Shown piece by piece: positions 19,397-28,613 of a stretch of DNA of 38,752 bases; the first letter of the stretch is position 1; the number at the start of each line of letters is the position of its first letter. The stretch covers positions 1 to 38,752 of the forward strand of contig CALFWI010000397.1 in NCBI GenBank assembly GCA_937928615.1, written 5' to 3'. The position numbers and the translations under genes are program-made. This stretch comes from an uncultured Saprospiraceae bacterium (GTDB lineage: Bacteria > Bacteroidota > Bacteroidia > Chitinophagales > Saprospiraceae). Below the pieces are notes generated by a model that was not told where the DNA came from, did not search any database, and was given only the letters and a program-made list of their open reading frames with translations.

Positions 19397-20356
19397 CTAT
19401 CCCTTTCTTTTAATAACTTTCTTAACAGCATCAATGACATTTTGTATGCCAAGTCCGTATTTATCTAATAATTGATCAGGTTTTCCACTTTCCCCGAAAG
19501 AATCATTGACCGCAATATATTCTTGAGGTGATGGTAAATGTTGTGCCAATACTTGAGCAACGCTATCTCCTAAACCACCATGTCGCTGATGTTCTTCCGC
19601 AGTTACGACACAACCTGTTTTTCTGACAGATTTTAAAATGGCTTCCTCATCCAAAGGCTTAATCGTATGAATATTAATTAATTCACAAGAAATGCCTTCT
19701 TTGGCCAATGCTTTTGCTGCTTCAATCGTGTGCCAAACTAGATGTCCCGTAGAAAAAATACTAACATCTGTTCCTTCACTTAACATTAAAGCTTTACCAA
19801 TTTCAAATTTTTGATTATCTGGCGTAAAAACAGGCCAGCCTGGACGACCAAAACGTAGATAAACTGGACCATAATGGTCTGCAATGGCAATCGTTGCTGC
19901 TTTGGTTTGGTTATAATCACAAGGATTGATAACCGTCATACCGGGCAACATTTTCATTAAACCAATATCCTCTAAAATTTGATGCGTAGCCCCATCTTCT
20001 CCTAAAGTCAGACCAGCATGCGAAGCACAAATTTTTACATTCTTATGCGAATAGGCAATAGACTGACGAATTTGGTCATAGACTCTACCCGTAGAGAAAT
20101 TGGCAAAAGTACCAGTATATGGAATTTTTCCACCAATAGCTAAACCTGCGGCCACGCCCATCATATTGGCTTCAGCAATACCTGCCTGATAAAACCTTTC
20201 AGGACTATCCTTAATAAATTCTTGCATTTTTAAAGAGCCAATTAAATCTGCACATAAAGCAACTACTTGGTTATTCTTCCTACCAACTTCTGCCAATCCT
20301 GCACCAAAACCATCTCTGGTTGATTTTTTACCGTTAGCGACAAGTTTATCTAACAT
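19397..20356 (-). CDS. Transketolase C-terminal subunit (split transketolase)
   Basis: TRDGFGAGLAEVGRKNNQVVALCADL; ERFYQAGIAEANMMGVAAGLA; GEDGATHQILEDIGLM; VVTAEEHQRHGGLGDSVAQVL. Lacks the TPP-binding N-terminal half. Confidence 0.93.
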   Translation of the reverse strand: MLDKLVANGKKSTRDGFGAGLAEVGRKNNQVVALCADLIGSLKMQEFIKDSPERFYQAGIAEANMMGVAAGLAIGGKIPYTGTFANFSTGRVYDQIRQSIAYSHKNVKICASHAGLTLGEDGATHQILEDIGLMKMLPGMTVINPCDYNQTKAATIAIADHYGPVYLRFGRPGWPVFTPDNQKFEIGKALMLSEGTDVSIFSTGHLVWHTIEAAKALAKEGISCELINIHTIKPLDEEAILKSVRKTGCVVTAEEHQRHGGLGDSVAQVLAQHLPSPQEYIAVNDSFGESGKPDQLLDKYGLGIQNVIDAVKKVIKRKG

Positions 20357-20367
20357 ATTTACTAATT

Positions 20368-20411
20368 AACGATGAATGATAATCCCGATAGCTATCGGGA
20401 GAACGATGAAT
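20368..20411. repeat. 18-bp perfect palindrome flanked by 10-bp direct repeats
   Basis: AACGATGAAT (20368-20377) ... TCCCGATAGCTATCGGGA (20383-20400) ... AACGATGAAT (20402-20411). Confidence 0.95.
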
Positions 20412-20574
20412 AGAAAACGCTCAAATTTAAAATAGGCAGCAAAAATAACCGATTCTTAGAGGAATACCAATTAAGTACTCTAACTAATTTAGTTTAAAAT
20501 TTAGTTTTGGTACAAATGATTGATTGTTTGGGATGCTTCAATCCTTTAATTCCTTAATCCTTCTAGCTTTGTCC

Positions 20575-21147
20575 TTACTTTACCCACCATTTATCCACAT
20601 ATTCAATTTTCTGCCCCTTCATTTTCGCAATTAACTGGGCGGGTTCAGCAGCTACCATAATACGGTCACCATGAAAATCCTTTAAAAACCCTTCTTTAAC
20701 CATATGTTGAATATGTGCTAGAAGATGGTCATAATAGCCATTTACATTTAAAATACCGATAGGTTTATCATGTAAACCTAATTGCTGCCAAGTAAACATT
20801 TCAAAGAATTCATCTAAAGTGCCAATACCACCAGGCAAGACAATAATACCTTCAGCGACGTCTACCATCTTCTGCTTTCTTTCGTGCATGGTTTCCGTAA
20901 TAATTAATTCGCTAATACCATAATGAGCGACTTCCTTGTCTACTAAGAATTGAGGAATGGTACCAATTACTTTTCCATTTTTAGATAATACGGCATCTGC
21001 TACAACTCCCATTAAACCGACATTACCTGCACCGTAGACCAAAGTAATAGCTTGTGTGCCCATTATTTCTCCCAAAACTTTGGTTGCTTCGGTATAAGCA
21101 GGATTTAAACCAGAACTAGAACCACAAAAAACGGCTATACTTTTCAT
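20575..21147 (-). CDS. LOG family / TIGR00730 Rossmann-fold nucleotide phosphoribohydrolase
   Basis: IAVFCGSSSGLNPAYTEA; LVYGAGNVGLMGVVADA; MHERKQKM; VLPGGIGTLDEFFEMFTWQQLGLHDKPIGILN. Confidence 0.95.
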   Translation of the reverse strand: MKSIAVFCGSSSGLNPAYTEATKVLGEIMGTQAITLVYGAGNVGLMGVVADAVLSKNGKVIGTIPQFLVDKEVAHYGISELIITETMHERKQKMVDVAEGIIVLPGGIGTLDEFFEMFTWQQLGLHDKPIGILNVNGYYDHLLAHIQHMVKEGFLKDFHGDRIMVAAEPAQLIAKMKGQKIEYVDKWWVK

Positions 21148-21235
21148 ATTGACTTTATTTTAGTGAAAATGGAGGAACTATCCATTTTTCGGAATAGTTC
21201 CAACGTGACCGCAAAGTAAGGAAATAAATTTCAAA

Positions 21236-21544
21236 TTATTCCTGTTCTTTCAAATGAGCCTCCAAATCATCTAATTTATCCAACCAGAATAATTCATATT
21301 GGCGCACCCATTTATAGACTTCCTCTAAAGGGGCTAAAGCTAAGGTGCAAATTCGTTCTCGCCCTTGTTTTTCAATCGTAATCAATGCCGATGCTTCCAA
21401 AATTTTTAACTGTTTGGAGATGGCTGGTCGACTAATTTTAAAATTTTCGGCAATGGTATTCACACTTTGTGGTGCTTTATTCAGTACTTCAATAATCTGT
21501 CGCCTAGTAGGGTCGGCTAATGCTTGCCAAGGGTCTCGTCTCAT
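21236..21544 (-). CDS. ArsR family winged-helix transcriptional regulator
   Basis: DPWQALADPTRRQIIEVLNKAPQSVNTIAENFKISRPAISKQLKILEASALITIEKQGRERICTL. Confidence 0.93.
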   Translation of the reverse strand: MRRDPWQALADPTRRQIIEVLNKAPQSVNTIAENFKISRPAISKQLKILEASALITIEKQGRERICTLALAPLEEVYKWVRQYELFWLDKLDDLEAHLKEQE

Positions 21545-21616
21545 ATTTTATTAGTTTAAATGGTAAAAACTCATGGAGTAATTACCATTTTTATTTTAAA
21601 AATTTACTGCAACAGC

Positions 21617-22072
21617 CTATTGTAACAAATGTTTTGTCAGTTTCTTCCGTAACATACTTTTCCAGCCAAAATTCAAAATTTGTCGAGTAAACCAACCGCC
21701 AAATCCTTCAAAACCAGCATGGGAAAGCGTCAAGAGCGTTTCATTTTTGGCCAATTCTTTGAGTTCCCAAGTAACAATGGTTGGTTTTTTCATGCCATTG
21801 GCTTGCCAAGAATAAGTGATGGAATTAGGTTGACTAAAAGATAAGACTTTGCAATGGACAATGCCATCCCAACCGCCTTGCGGTTTAGCTCTAAATTGAA
21901 AAATTTGACCTTCTCGCAATTCAAAATCAGTTGTTTGCATTAACCAATTAGATAAAGCAGCTTTGGTCGTTAACGCAGTCCACAGCTTATTAATGTCATG
22001 TTTATAAACACGTTTAATGTGGATTTGAGGTTTGGTAGTGGTGGTCGTTTGATTTAAAGTCATTACAGACAT
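21617..22072 (-). CDS. SRPBCC / AHSA1 (Activator of Hsp90 ATPase homolog 1-like) domain protein
   Basis: IHIKRVYKHDINKLWTALTTKAALSNWLMQTTDFELREGQIFQFRAKPQGGWDGIVHCKVLSF; upstream of arsR on the same strand. Confidence 0.88.
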   Translation of the reverse strand: MSVMTLNQTTTTTKPQIHIKRVYKHDINKLWTALTTKAALSNWLMQTTDFELREGQIFQFRAKPQGGWDGIVHCKVLSFSQPNSITYSWQANGMKKPTIVTWELKELAKNETLLTLSHAGFEGFGGWFTRQILNFGWKSMLRKKLTKHLLQ

Positions 22073-22123
22073 AATAATTAATTTTAAAAGATGAAGTAAA
22101 AATAAGCATAATTACTTAAAAGA

Positions 22124-22170
22124 GTAACTAATTGGTTACAAATATATAAGTAACCGATTAGTTACGCAAA
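22124..22170 (-). promoter_or_regulatory. Bacteroidetes-type promoter (TTTG-N20-TATATTTG) overlapped by paired operator GTAACYNATTNGTTAC
   Basis: Plus-strand coordinates: site 1 GTAACTAATTGGTTAC 22124-22139; -7 element complement CAAATATA 22139-22146; site 2 GTAACCGATTAGTTAC 22150-22165; -33 complement CAAA 22167-22170. Confidence 0.75.
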
Positions 22171-22265
22171 TATTTTTATTATTATTTTTTGAAACAGTAG
22201 ATAATTTTCTGTTTTTTCAAAAAAAAACTATCTTTAGTCGGTATTCTAATGCATAACCAATAATT

Positions 22266-25200
22266 ATGAGTCGTTTCTATTTTTTTGCTTTTTTAATCAC
22301 GCTTTTTGTATTTAGTTGCGAACCAGCTATTCCAGAGAATTTGGAAGTAGCTTATCAAGGTTTGCCAGAAAAAATTGATTTTAATTTGCATGTCCGACCC
22401 ATTTTGTCTGACCGTTGTTGGTCTTGTCACGGGCAAGATGAAGCAGCTAGAAAAGCCAACTTAAGATTAGATCAAGCAACAACTGCTTTTGCGCCCTTAA
22501 CAGAAAGTGACGGTTTTGCGCTAGTCAAAGGAAGCCTTAGAAAAAGTGAAGTGTTTCATCGAATTATTTCAGCAGACCCTGAATATCAGATGCCTACACC
22601 AGCAAGTCATTTGACCTTGAATGCCACCGAAAAAGCAACGATTATTAAATGGATTCAACAAGGCGCTGAATGGAAAGATCATTGGGCATTTATCCCACCT
22701 CAAAAGCCAGTCATACAGAAAATAAAAAAAGAGGGCTGGATTCAAAATAATGCCATAGACCAATTTATTCAAAACAAATTAGTTGCCCAACAACTAACAC
22801 CTGCTCCCATAGCAGATAAGGAAAGATTGCTCAGAAGAGTCTATATGGACCTAACGGGCTTGCCACCAACAATAGCAGCAATAGATGCTTTTTTAGCCGA
22901 TAATAGTGCAAACGCCTTTGAAAAAGTAGTAGACGAATTATTACAGACCGATGCTTATGCCGAACGAATGACCATGGAATGGATGGATTTATCCAGATAT
23001 GCTGATTCTCATGGGATGCATGCGGATGGTGCAAGATTGATGTGGCCTTGGCGAGATTGGGTGATTGAAAGTTTTAAACAAAATAAATCCTATGACCAAT
23101 TTGTTACCGAACAATTAGCAGGAGATTTATTGCCAAATGCGACTAAAGCGCAAAAATTAGCAACGGCTTTTAATCGAAATCATGCTATGACCGCAGAGGG
23201 TGGGGCAGTAGATGAGGAATTTCGATTAGAATACGTTTTTGACCGTTCTAATACGACTGCCACTGCATTTTTGGGTTTAACGATGGAATGTGCCCGCTGT
23301 CATGACCATAAATTTGACCCTTTTTCCCAAGATGAATTTTATCAATTTGCGGCCTTTTTTAATAATGTCAAAGAATTGGGGATGACGGGAGACGATGGGA
23401 ATTATGGCCCGATGTTAACTTTACCTGATGCAGTCACGGAAGCCAAATTAACGGAAATAAATGCCCGTATTCAAGCAAAAGAACAGGAACTAGCATTAAC
23501 TAAAAAACAACTAGCGGAGCAAGGCACGTTTATTAAACAATTGATTAGTCACACGCCACGGCGACCAAAAGACATGGTTGGGTATTTTCCTTTTGATAGG
23601 ATGAAGGCTTATATTAATAAAGGAAAACGGCCAGCAAAATACTTTGATGGGAATAAAAAATGTACGTCCCGAGGCGCACCAGTATTAGTAGACGGAAAAA
23701 AAGGACAAGCCATTACTTTTCCAGCTGGTTATGATGAAGTTTATTTAAGCGATATGGGTTTATTTGAAATGACCGAACCTTTCTCGGTAGGTGCTTGGAT
23801 ATATTTGACGGAAGACGACCGAGAAAAGACGCAAGTAATAGTTGGCAATGCAGGCGAAAAGAATAATTTTTGGCGAGGCTGGGATTTTTATTTAGATACG
23901 TTAAACAGAGTTTCTACTCGGTTAATTCATTCCTTGCCCCATAATTACCTGCATCAGCGTAGTCAAAATGCGGTCCCTTTAAATACTTGGACACATGTAG
24001 CGTTTACATATGATGGTTCTGGAAAAGCGGCAGGGGTCGAATTATTTATGAATGGTTTACCTATCGCAAGTGAGGTTGCTTTTGATAACCTCTATAAAAA
24101 TATCCATCCTGTAAAAGTGGGCAATCATGAATTAAATAATACGCCTTTAAGAGTAGGGAAGAGCTATCGAAATTATACAGGAGAAAGCGGTTTTTTCAAA
24201 GGAAAATTGGATGAATTAATGATTTTTGACCGTCAAATCACTCCTTTAGAAATCCAATGGATAGCAGATGTAACGGACATTAAGGACGAAGCACAATTAT
24301 TAGAGGAATATAAAATTACCCAACAACGACCCGTTAAAAAAATAAAGAGGGAATTACAACAATTGCGAACAGCACGATTGGAATTAATGAACCCCATAAT
24401 GGAGGTAATGGTCATGGAAGAAACACCAGAGAACCGTCCAATGCATGTGTTAAATAGAGGCGTATACGACCAGCCTAAGCATACGGTAGAAATGGCGACT
24501 CCTACTAAAGTATTGGCTTTTTCCGAAGAATTTCCCGCCAATAGATTAGGTTTATCCCAATGGTTGTTTAATGAAAAAAATCCCTTAACGGCAAGGGTTG
24601 CCGTCAATCGTTATTGGCAATTGATATTCGGCAGAGGATTGGTGAGCACTCCACAAGATTTTGGTAGCCAAGGGGCCTTACCAAGCCATCCAGAATTATT
24701 AGATTATTTGGCGGTTTCTTTTCGTGAAAATGGGTGGGATTTAAAAGCATTATTAAAAGAAATGGTCTTATCGCATACCTATCAGCAGGATTCGAGGGCA
24801 ACGGCTGAATTAATGGAAAAGGATCCATTGAATAGCTGGTTGTCCAGAAGTTCCAGTTATCGCTTACCTGCGGAAATGATTCGGGATAATGCCTTGAAAG
24901 CAAGTGGCCTACTCGTAGAAAAGATTGGTGGTGAAAGTGTCAAACCTTACCAACCAGAAGGTTTATGGATTGATTTAGGCAATTTCTCTCATCAACTGTT
25001 GCATTATAAAGAAGATGAAGGCGATAAGTTATATCGACGTAGTTTATACACTTTTGTGAGGCGAACGTCTCCACCTCCTTTTATGACCACTTTTGATGTC
25101 TCTTCCAGAGATAAATGTGTGGTACAAAGGGAACAAACGAATACGCCTTTGCAAGCCTTATTATTATTAAATGACCCCCAATTTGTAGAAGCGGCTAGAG

Positions 25201-25490
25201 TGTTAGCCGTCAGCATGCAAAAAGAAGGAGGCGATGACTTATCAAATCAAATCACTTACGCCTTTAGAAGTGCGACAGGACGAAAGCCACAACCCAAAGA
25301 AATCGCCTTATTAAGCGAATTATTTGAAAAAGAAAAAACTCGTTTTCAACAAAATCCTAAAGCAGCAAAAGAAGTCTTAGCCATTGGTAATTATCCTTTA
25401 GATAAGGCCGTTAATCGAATGACGACGGCTGCTTTGGCAACCGTTGCGAATACCATTTTAAACCATGATGAAGCTTATATGAGACGATAG
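22266..25490 (+). CDS. PSD1-type lipoprotein: planctomycete-type cytochrome c domain + DUF1549 + LamG/concanavalin-like domain + DUF1553
   Basis: Lipobox LFVFSCEP; heme motifs RCWSCHG and CARCHDHKFDPF; LDRVY.DLTGLPPT-type DUF1549 start (LLRRVYMDLTGLPPTIAAIDAF); SVGAWIYL...WTHVAFTYDGSG LamG; NPLTARVAVNRYWQLIFGRGLVSTPQDFGSQG and NTPLQALLLLNDPQFVEAARVLA DUF1553. Confidence 0.95.
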   Translation: MSRFYFFAFLITLFVFSCEPAIPENLEVAYQGLPEKIDFNLHVRPILSDRCWSCHGQDEAARKANLRLDQATTAFAPLTESDGFALVKGSLRKSEVFHRIISADPEYQMPTPASHLTLNATEKATIIKWIQQGAEWKDHWAFIPPQKPVIQKIKKEGWIQNNAIDQFIQNKLVAQQLTPAPIADKERLLRRVYMDLTGLPPTIAAIDAFLADNSANAFEKVVDELLQTDAYAERMTMEWMDLSRYADSHGMHADGARLMWPWRDWVIESFKQNKSYDQFVTEQLAGDLLPNATKAQKLATAFNRNHAMTAEGGAVDEEFRLEYVFDRSNTTATAFLGLTMECARCHDHKFDPFSQDEFYQFAAFFNNVKELGMTGDDGNYGPMLTLPDAVTEAKLTEINARIQAKEQELALTKKQLAEQGTFIKQLISHTPRRPKDMVGYFPFDRMKAYINKGKRPAKYFDGNKKCTSRGAPVLVDGKKGQAITFPAGYDEVYLSDMGLFEMTEPFSVGAWIYLTEDDREKTQVIVGNAGEKNNFWRGWDFYLDTLNRVSTRLIHSLPHNYLHQRSQNAVPLNTWTHVAFTYDGSGKAAGVELFMNGLPIASEVAFDNLYKNIHPVKVGNHELNNTPLRVGKSYRNYTGESGFFKGKLDELMIFDRQITPLEIQWIADVTDIKDEAQLLEEYKITQQRPVKKIKRELQQLRTARLELMNPIMEVMVMEETPENRPMHVLNRGVYDQPKHTVEMATPTKVLAFSEEFPANRLGLSQWLFNEKNPLTARVAVNRYWQLIFGRGLVSTPQDFGSQGALPSHPELLDYLAVSFRENGWDLKALLKEMVLSHTYQQDSRATAELMEKDPLNSWLSRSSSYRLPAEMIRDNALKASGLLVEKIGGESVKPYQPEGLWIDLGNFSHQLLHYKEDEGDKLYRRSLYTFVRRTSPPPFMTTFDVSSRDKCVVQREQTNTPLQALLLLNDPQFVEAARVLAVSMQKEGGDDLSNQITYAFRSATGRKPQPKEIALLSELFEKEKTRFQQNPKAAKEVLAIGNYPLDKAVNRMTTAALATVANTILNHDEAYMRR

Positions 25491-25554
25491 AGTAGGGGAG
25501 AATCCTAAATCGACTCATTTACTTTAAATCAAGTTGCGGATAATTGTTGGTGTG

Positions 25555-25595
25555 TTTTATTGTTGTGGTACTGAATAACCCTGAATTCCAGATTT
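25555..25595. repeat. Dispersed diverged 41-bp intergenic repeat, copy 1
   Basis: ttttattgttgtggtactgaataaccctgaattccagattt; about 34/41 identical by eye to 38547-38587. Flanked by inverted TGTTTTATTG (25553-25562)/CAATAAAACA (25609-25618). Confidence 0.75.
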
Positions 25596-25665
25596 TTAAC
25601 CCCATTAGCAATAAAACAATAGAACCATTTCAATTTTTTCGCTACTTGGATTATTTACTTATGCT

Positions 25666-25697
25666 CTCATTTACTCATTTATTCATCCTCTCATTCT
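25666..25697. repeat. 8-bp word array (CTCATTTA type) abutting DUF1501 start codon
   Basis: ctcattta ctcattta ttcatcct ctcattct then tctcct-ATG(25704). Confidence 0.65.
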
Positions 25698-25703
25698 TCT
25701 CCT

Positions 25704-27164
25704 ATGTACTGTAAGAACTACGAAAAAATCCATTCTAGAAGGTCCTTCCTAGCTAAGTCAGCGATGGGACTAGGGGCTGCAGCTTTAGCTACTTTTCTAA
25801 ATCCAATAACTACTTTAGGAAATCATCCAAATATAAATAACCTGCCTTTTAATGGCGGTATTTTAGGCAAACCACATTTTGCGCCAAAAGCTAAAAGAGT
25901 CATTTATTTATTTCAAAGTGGTGGGCCTTCTCAGTTGGATTTATTTGACCCGAAACCTTTATTAAAGAAAAGGAATGGGGAGAATTTGCCTGACTCTGTT
26001 CGTGGTGGGCAGCGATTAACAGGGATGTCAGGAGGGCAAGCAAGTTTCCCCTTAGCAGGATCCATTTTTGATTTTAAACAAAGCGGGCAAAGTGGAGCTT
26101 GGGTAAGTGAATTAATGCCGCATACGGCAAAAATTGTGGATGATTTATGCTTTATAAAATCCATGTATACCGAGGCGATTAACCATGACCCTGCCATTAC
26201 TTTTATGCAAACGGGGAGTCAATTACCTGGTCGTCCTTCTATCGGTTCTTGGTTGAATTATGGTTTAGGCTCTGATAATGAAAATTTGCCAGGCTTCGTC
26301 GTTTTAGTCACTAAAAATAAATACGGGCAACCATTATATTCCAGATTATGGGGCAATGGATTTTTACCCTCAGAACATCAAGGCGTGCAGTTTAGAGCGG
26401 GAAAAGACCCTGTTTTGTATTTGAATAACCCAGCTGGGATGACCAATTTATCTCGTCGAGACCAGTTAAATTATTTAAAAAAATTACAAGAAATACAGTT
26501 TGAACAAATAGCCGACCCCGAAATTGAAGCTCGAATTGCCCAATATGAAATGGCTTATCGCATGCAAACTTCTGTCCCTGAAGTAACGGATACTTCGGGA
26601 GAACCAGACTATATTTATGACATGTATGGAGCCGATAGTCGAATACCTGGAACTTATGCTGCCAATGCTTTATTAGCGAGACGATTAGCAGAAAAAGAGG
26701 TGAAATTCATTCAGTTATATCATCAAGGTTGGGACCAACATGGTGCTTTACCAAGTGCCATCAAAAAACAATGTAAAGAAACCGACCAAGCAACGGCTGC
26801 CCTCATTACCGACTTGAAACAAAGAGGTTTATTAGAGGATACATTGGTTATATGGGGCGGGGAATTTGGCAGGACCAGCTATTCTCAAGGACAATTAACG
26901 GTAGATAATTATGGTAGAGACCATCACCCCAAATGTTTTACGATGTTTATGGCGGGGGCAGGCGTTAAAGCAGGTTTCTCCTTTGGGACAACGGATGATT
27001 TTGGCTATAATGTGCAAACAAATGGGGTGCATGTTCACGATTTTCAAGCGACTTTAATGCATTTATTAGGCATCAATCATGAACAGATGACTTTCAAATT
27101 TCAGGGAAGGCGCTATCGGTTAACGGATGTGCATGGGAAGGTGGTGAAGGATATATTAGCTTAA
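25704..27164 (+). CDS. DUF1501 family protein with twin-arginine signal
   Basis: HSRRSFLAKSAMGLGAAALATFLNP Tat motif; AKRVIYLFQSGGPSQLDLFDPKP; LVIWGGEFGRTSYSQG; YGRDHHPKCFTMFMAGAGVKAGFSFGTTDDFGY. Confidence 0.95.
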   Translation: MYCKNYEKIHSRRSFLAKSAMGLGAAALATFLNPITTLGNHPNINNLPFNGGILGKPHFAPKAKRVIYLFQSGGPSQLDLFDPKPLLKKRNGENLPDSVRGGQRLTGMSGGQASFPLAGSIFDFKQSGQSGAWVSELMPHTAKIVDDLCFIKSMYTEAINHDPAITFMQTGSQLPGRPSIGSWLNYGLGSDNENLPGFVVLVTKNKYGQPLYSRLWGNGFLPSEHQGVQFRAGKDPVLYLNNPAGMTNLSRRDQLNYLKKLQEIQFEQIADPEIEARIAQYEMAYRMQTSVPEVTDTSGEPDYIYDMYGADSRIPGTYAANALLARRLAEKEVKFIQLYHQGWDQHGALPSAIKKQCKETDQATAALITDLKQRGLLEDTLVIWGGEFGRTSYSQGQLTVDNYGRDHHPKCFTMFMAGAGVKAGFSFGTTDDFGYNVQTNGVHVHDFQATLMHLLGINHEQMTFKFQGRRYRLTDVHGKVVKDILA

Positions 27165-27224
27165 GTTTAATATTTTTTAGTATTTTCGTACTAATTTTTA
27201 CAAATACATAAAACACCTTATATA

Positions 27225-28532
27225 ATGAAGCGACAATTATTTTCCTTATTATTTTTGCTAACTATTGCTGTTTTAACCTTTGCGCAATCGGCAAAAGGCG
27301 GTTTAGCGCAAGCTGCACCCGCAGAAGTTGGGATGTCTGCCAAACGATTAGCTTTATTAGATGCCCATATCCAAAAATATATTGGAGAAGGGACCATGCC
27401 TGGCGGTGTATTTTTAATTGCTCGAAAAGGAAAAACAGTTTATTATAAAAATTTCGGACATACAGGGCTTGATAAAAAAGACGCCTACCAAAAGGATAAC
27501 ATTTTCCGTTTGGCTTCGATGACTAAGGCAGTGACTACGGTTTCGATTATGCAGTTATTTGAGCAAGGAAAACTAGGATTGGATGATCCTATTTTTTACT
27601 ATATTCCAGGCTTTGCGAAGACGCAGGTATTAGATACTTTTAATCCAGCAGATTCTAGTTATACAACAGTTCCTTTGGAGCGTCCAGTTACTATTCGGCA
27701 CTTATTGACGCATTCTTCGGGGATTTCTTATGGGGCTTTTAATCCTGGAAAAATTCAGGCAATTTATGAGAAAAATAATGCCAATCAATTTGGCTTGTCT
27801 CATCCAACCATGACTACTGCTCAAATGGCGGAACAAATTGCTAAAGCACCACTTATTTATCAACCGGGGACGCAATATATGTATGGTTTGAATATGGAAA
27901 TTTTAGGTAGAATAGTAGAAGTAGTTTCGGGAATGCCCTTAAATCAGTATTTCAAAAAGAATGTTTTTGACCCACTTGGGATGGATGATACACGTTTTTA
28001 TTTGGCCAAAGATAAACATGACCGTATAGTTCCTATTTATACCTATAATAAGGAAAAACAAATGATCATGGCGGATAAATCTTCTGGTATTGATCCTGAC
28101 TATCCTATGTTTGCCGATAATAATCATTATGCTGGTGGTGGTGGATTGTCTGGAACAACTATGGATTATGCTAAGTTTATTCAGGCACTTTGCAATGGGG
28201 GAAGTTATAATGGCGTAAGGATATTGGGTAGAAAAACCATTGATGTCATGACTTCTGACCAATTAATTCGACAAAATGAAAATGGAAAAGGATTTAGTCA
28301 GAAACCAGGCTTAACTTATGGTTTAGGTTTCTCACTAAAAACAGCAGCAGGACAAGCGATTAACCCTAAATCTCCTGGTACTTACGAATGGGGTGGCGCA
28401 TTTAATACGAAATTTTTTATTGACCCTGCTGAAGAATTAACCTTCGTTGGCATGACTCAAATTATTCCTTTTGTCCGTCCTGATTTTTGGGATAAGCTAT
28501 ATGCTATTATTTATGGGGCGATAGAGGAGTAG
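27225..28532 (+). CDS. Beta-lactamase family serine hydrolase (class C/PBP-like), signal peptide
   Basis: MKRQLFSLLFLLTIAVLTFAQ; RLASMTKAVTTVSIMQL (SxxK); PVTIRHLLTHSSGI; YMYGLNMEILGRIVEVVSG (YxN). Confidence 0.94.
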   Translation: MKRQLFSLLFLLTIAVLTFAQSAKGGLAQAAPAEVGMSAKRLALLDAHIQKYIGEGTMPGGVFLIARKGKTVYYKNFGHTGLDKKDAYQKDNIFRLASMTKAVTTVSIMQLFEQGKLGLDDPIFYYIPGFAKTQVLDTFNPADSSYTTVPLERPVTIRHLLTHSSGISYGAFNPGKIQAIYEKNNANQFGLSHPTMTTAQMAEQIAKAPLIYQPGTQYMYGLNMEILGRIVEVVSGMPLNQYFKKNVFDPLGMDDTRFYLAKDKHDRIVPIYTYNKEKQMIMADKSSGIDPDYPMFADNNHYAGGGGLSGTTMDYAKFIQALCNGGSYNGVRILGRKTIDVMTSDQLIRQNENGKGFSQKPGLTYGLGFSLKTAAGQAINPKSPGTYEWGGAFNTKFFIDPAEELTFVGMTQIIPFVRPDFWDKLYAIIYGAIEE

Positions 28533-28533
28533 G

Positions 28534-28613
28534 AGGTTCAAAGGTATAGAGGTAATAAGGTATAGAGGGATGCCCTTTTGTACCTTGTTACCTCTAAACC
28601 CATTTACCTTTCT
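28534..28613. repeat. 8-bp word-periodic array with inverted second half (family B) filling a convergent spacer
   Basis: aggttcaa aggtatag aggtaata aggtatag agggatgc ccttttgt accttgtt acctctaa acccattt acctttct; arms TAGAGGTAATAAGGTA (28547-28562)/TACCTTGTTACCTCTA (28581-28596). Confidence 0.9.
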
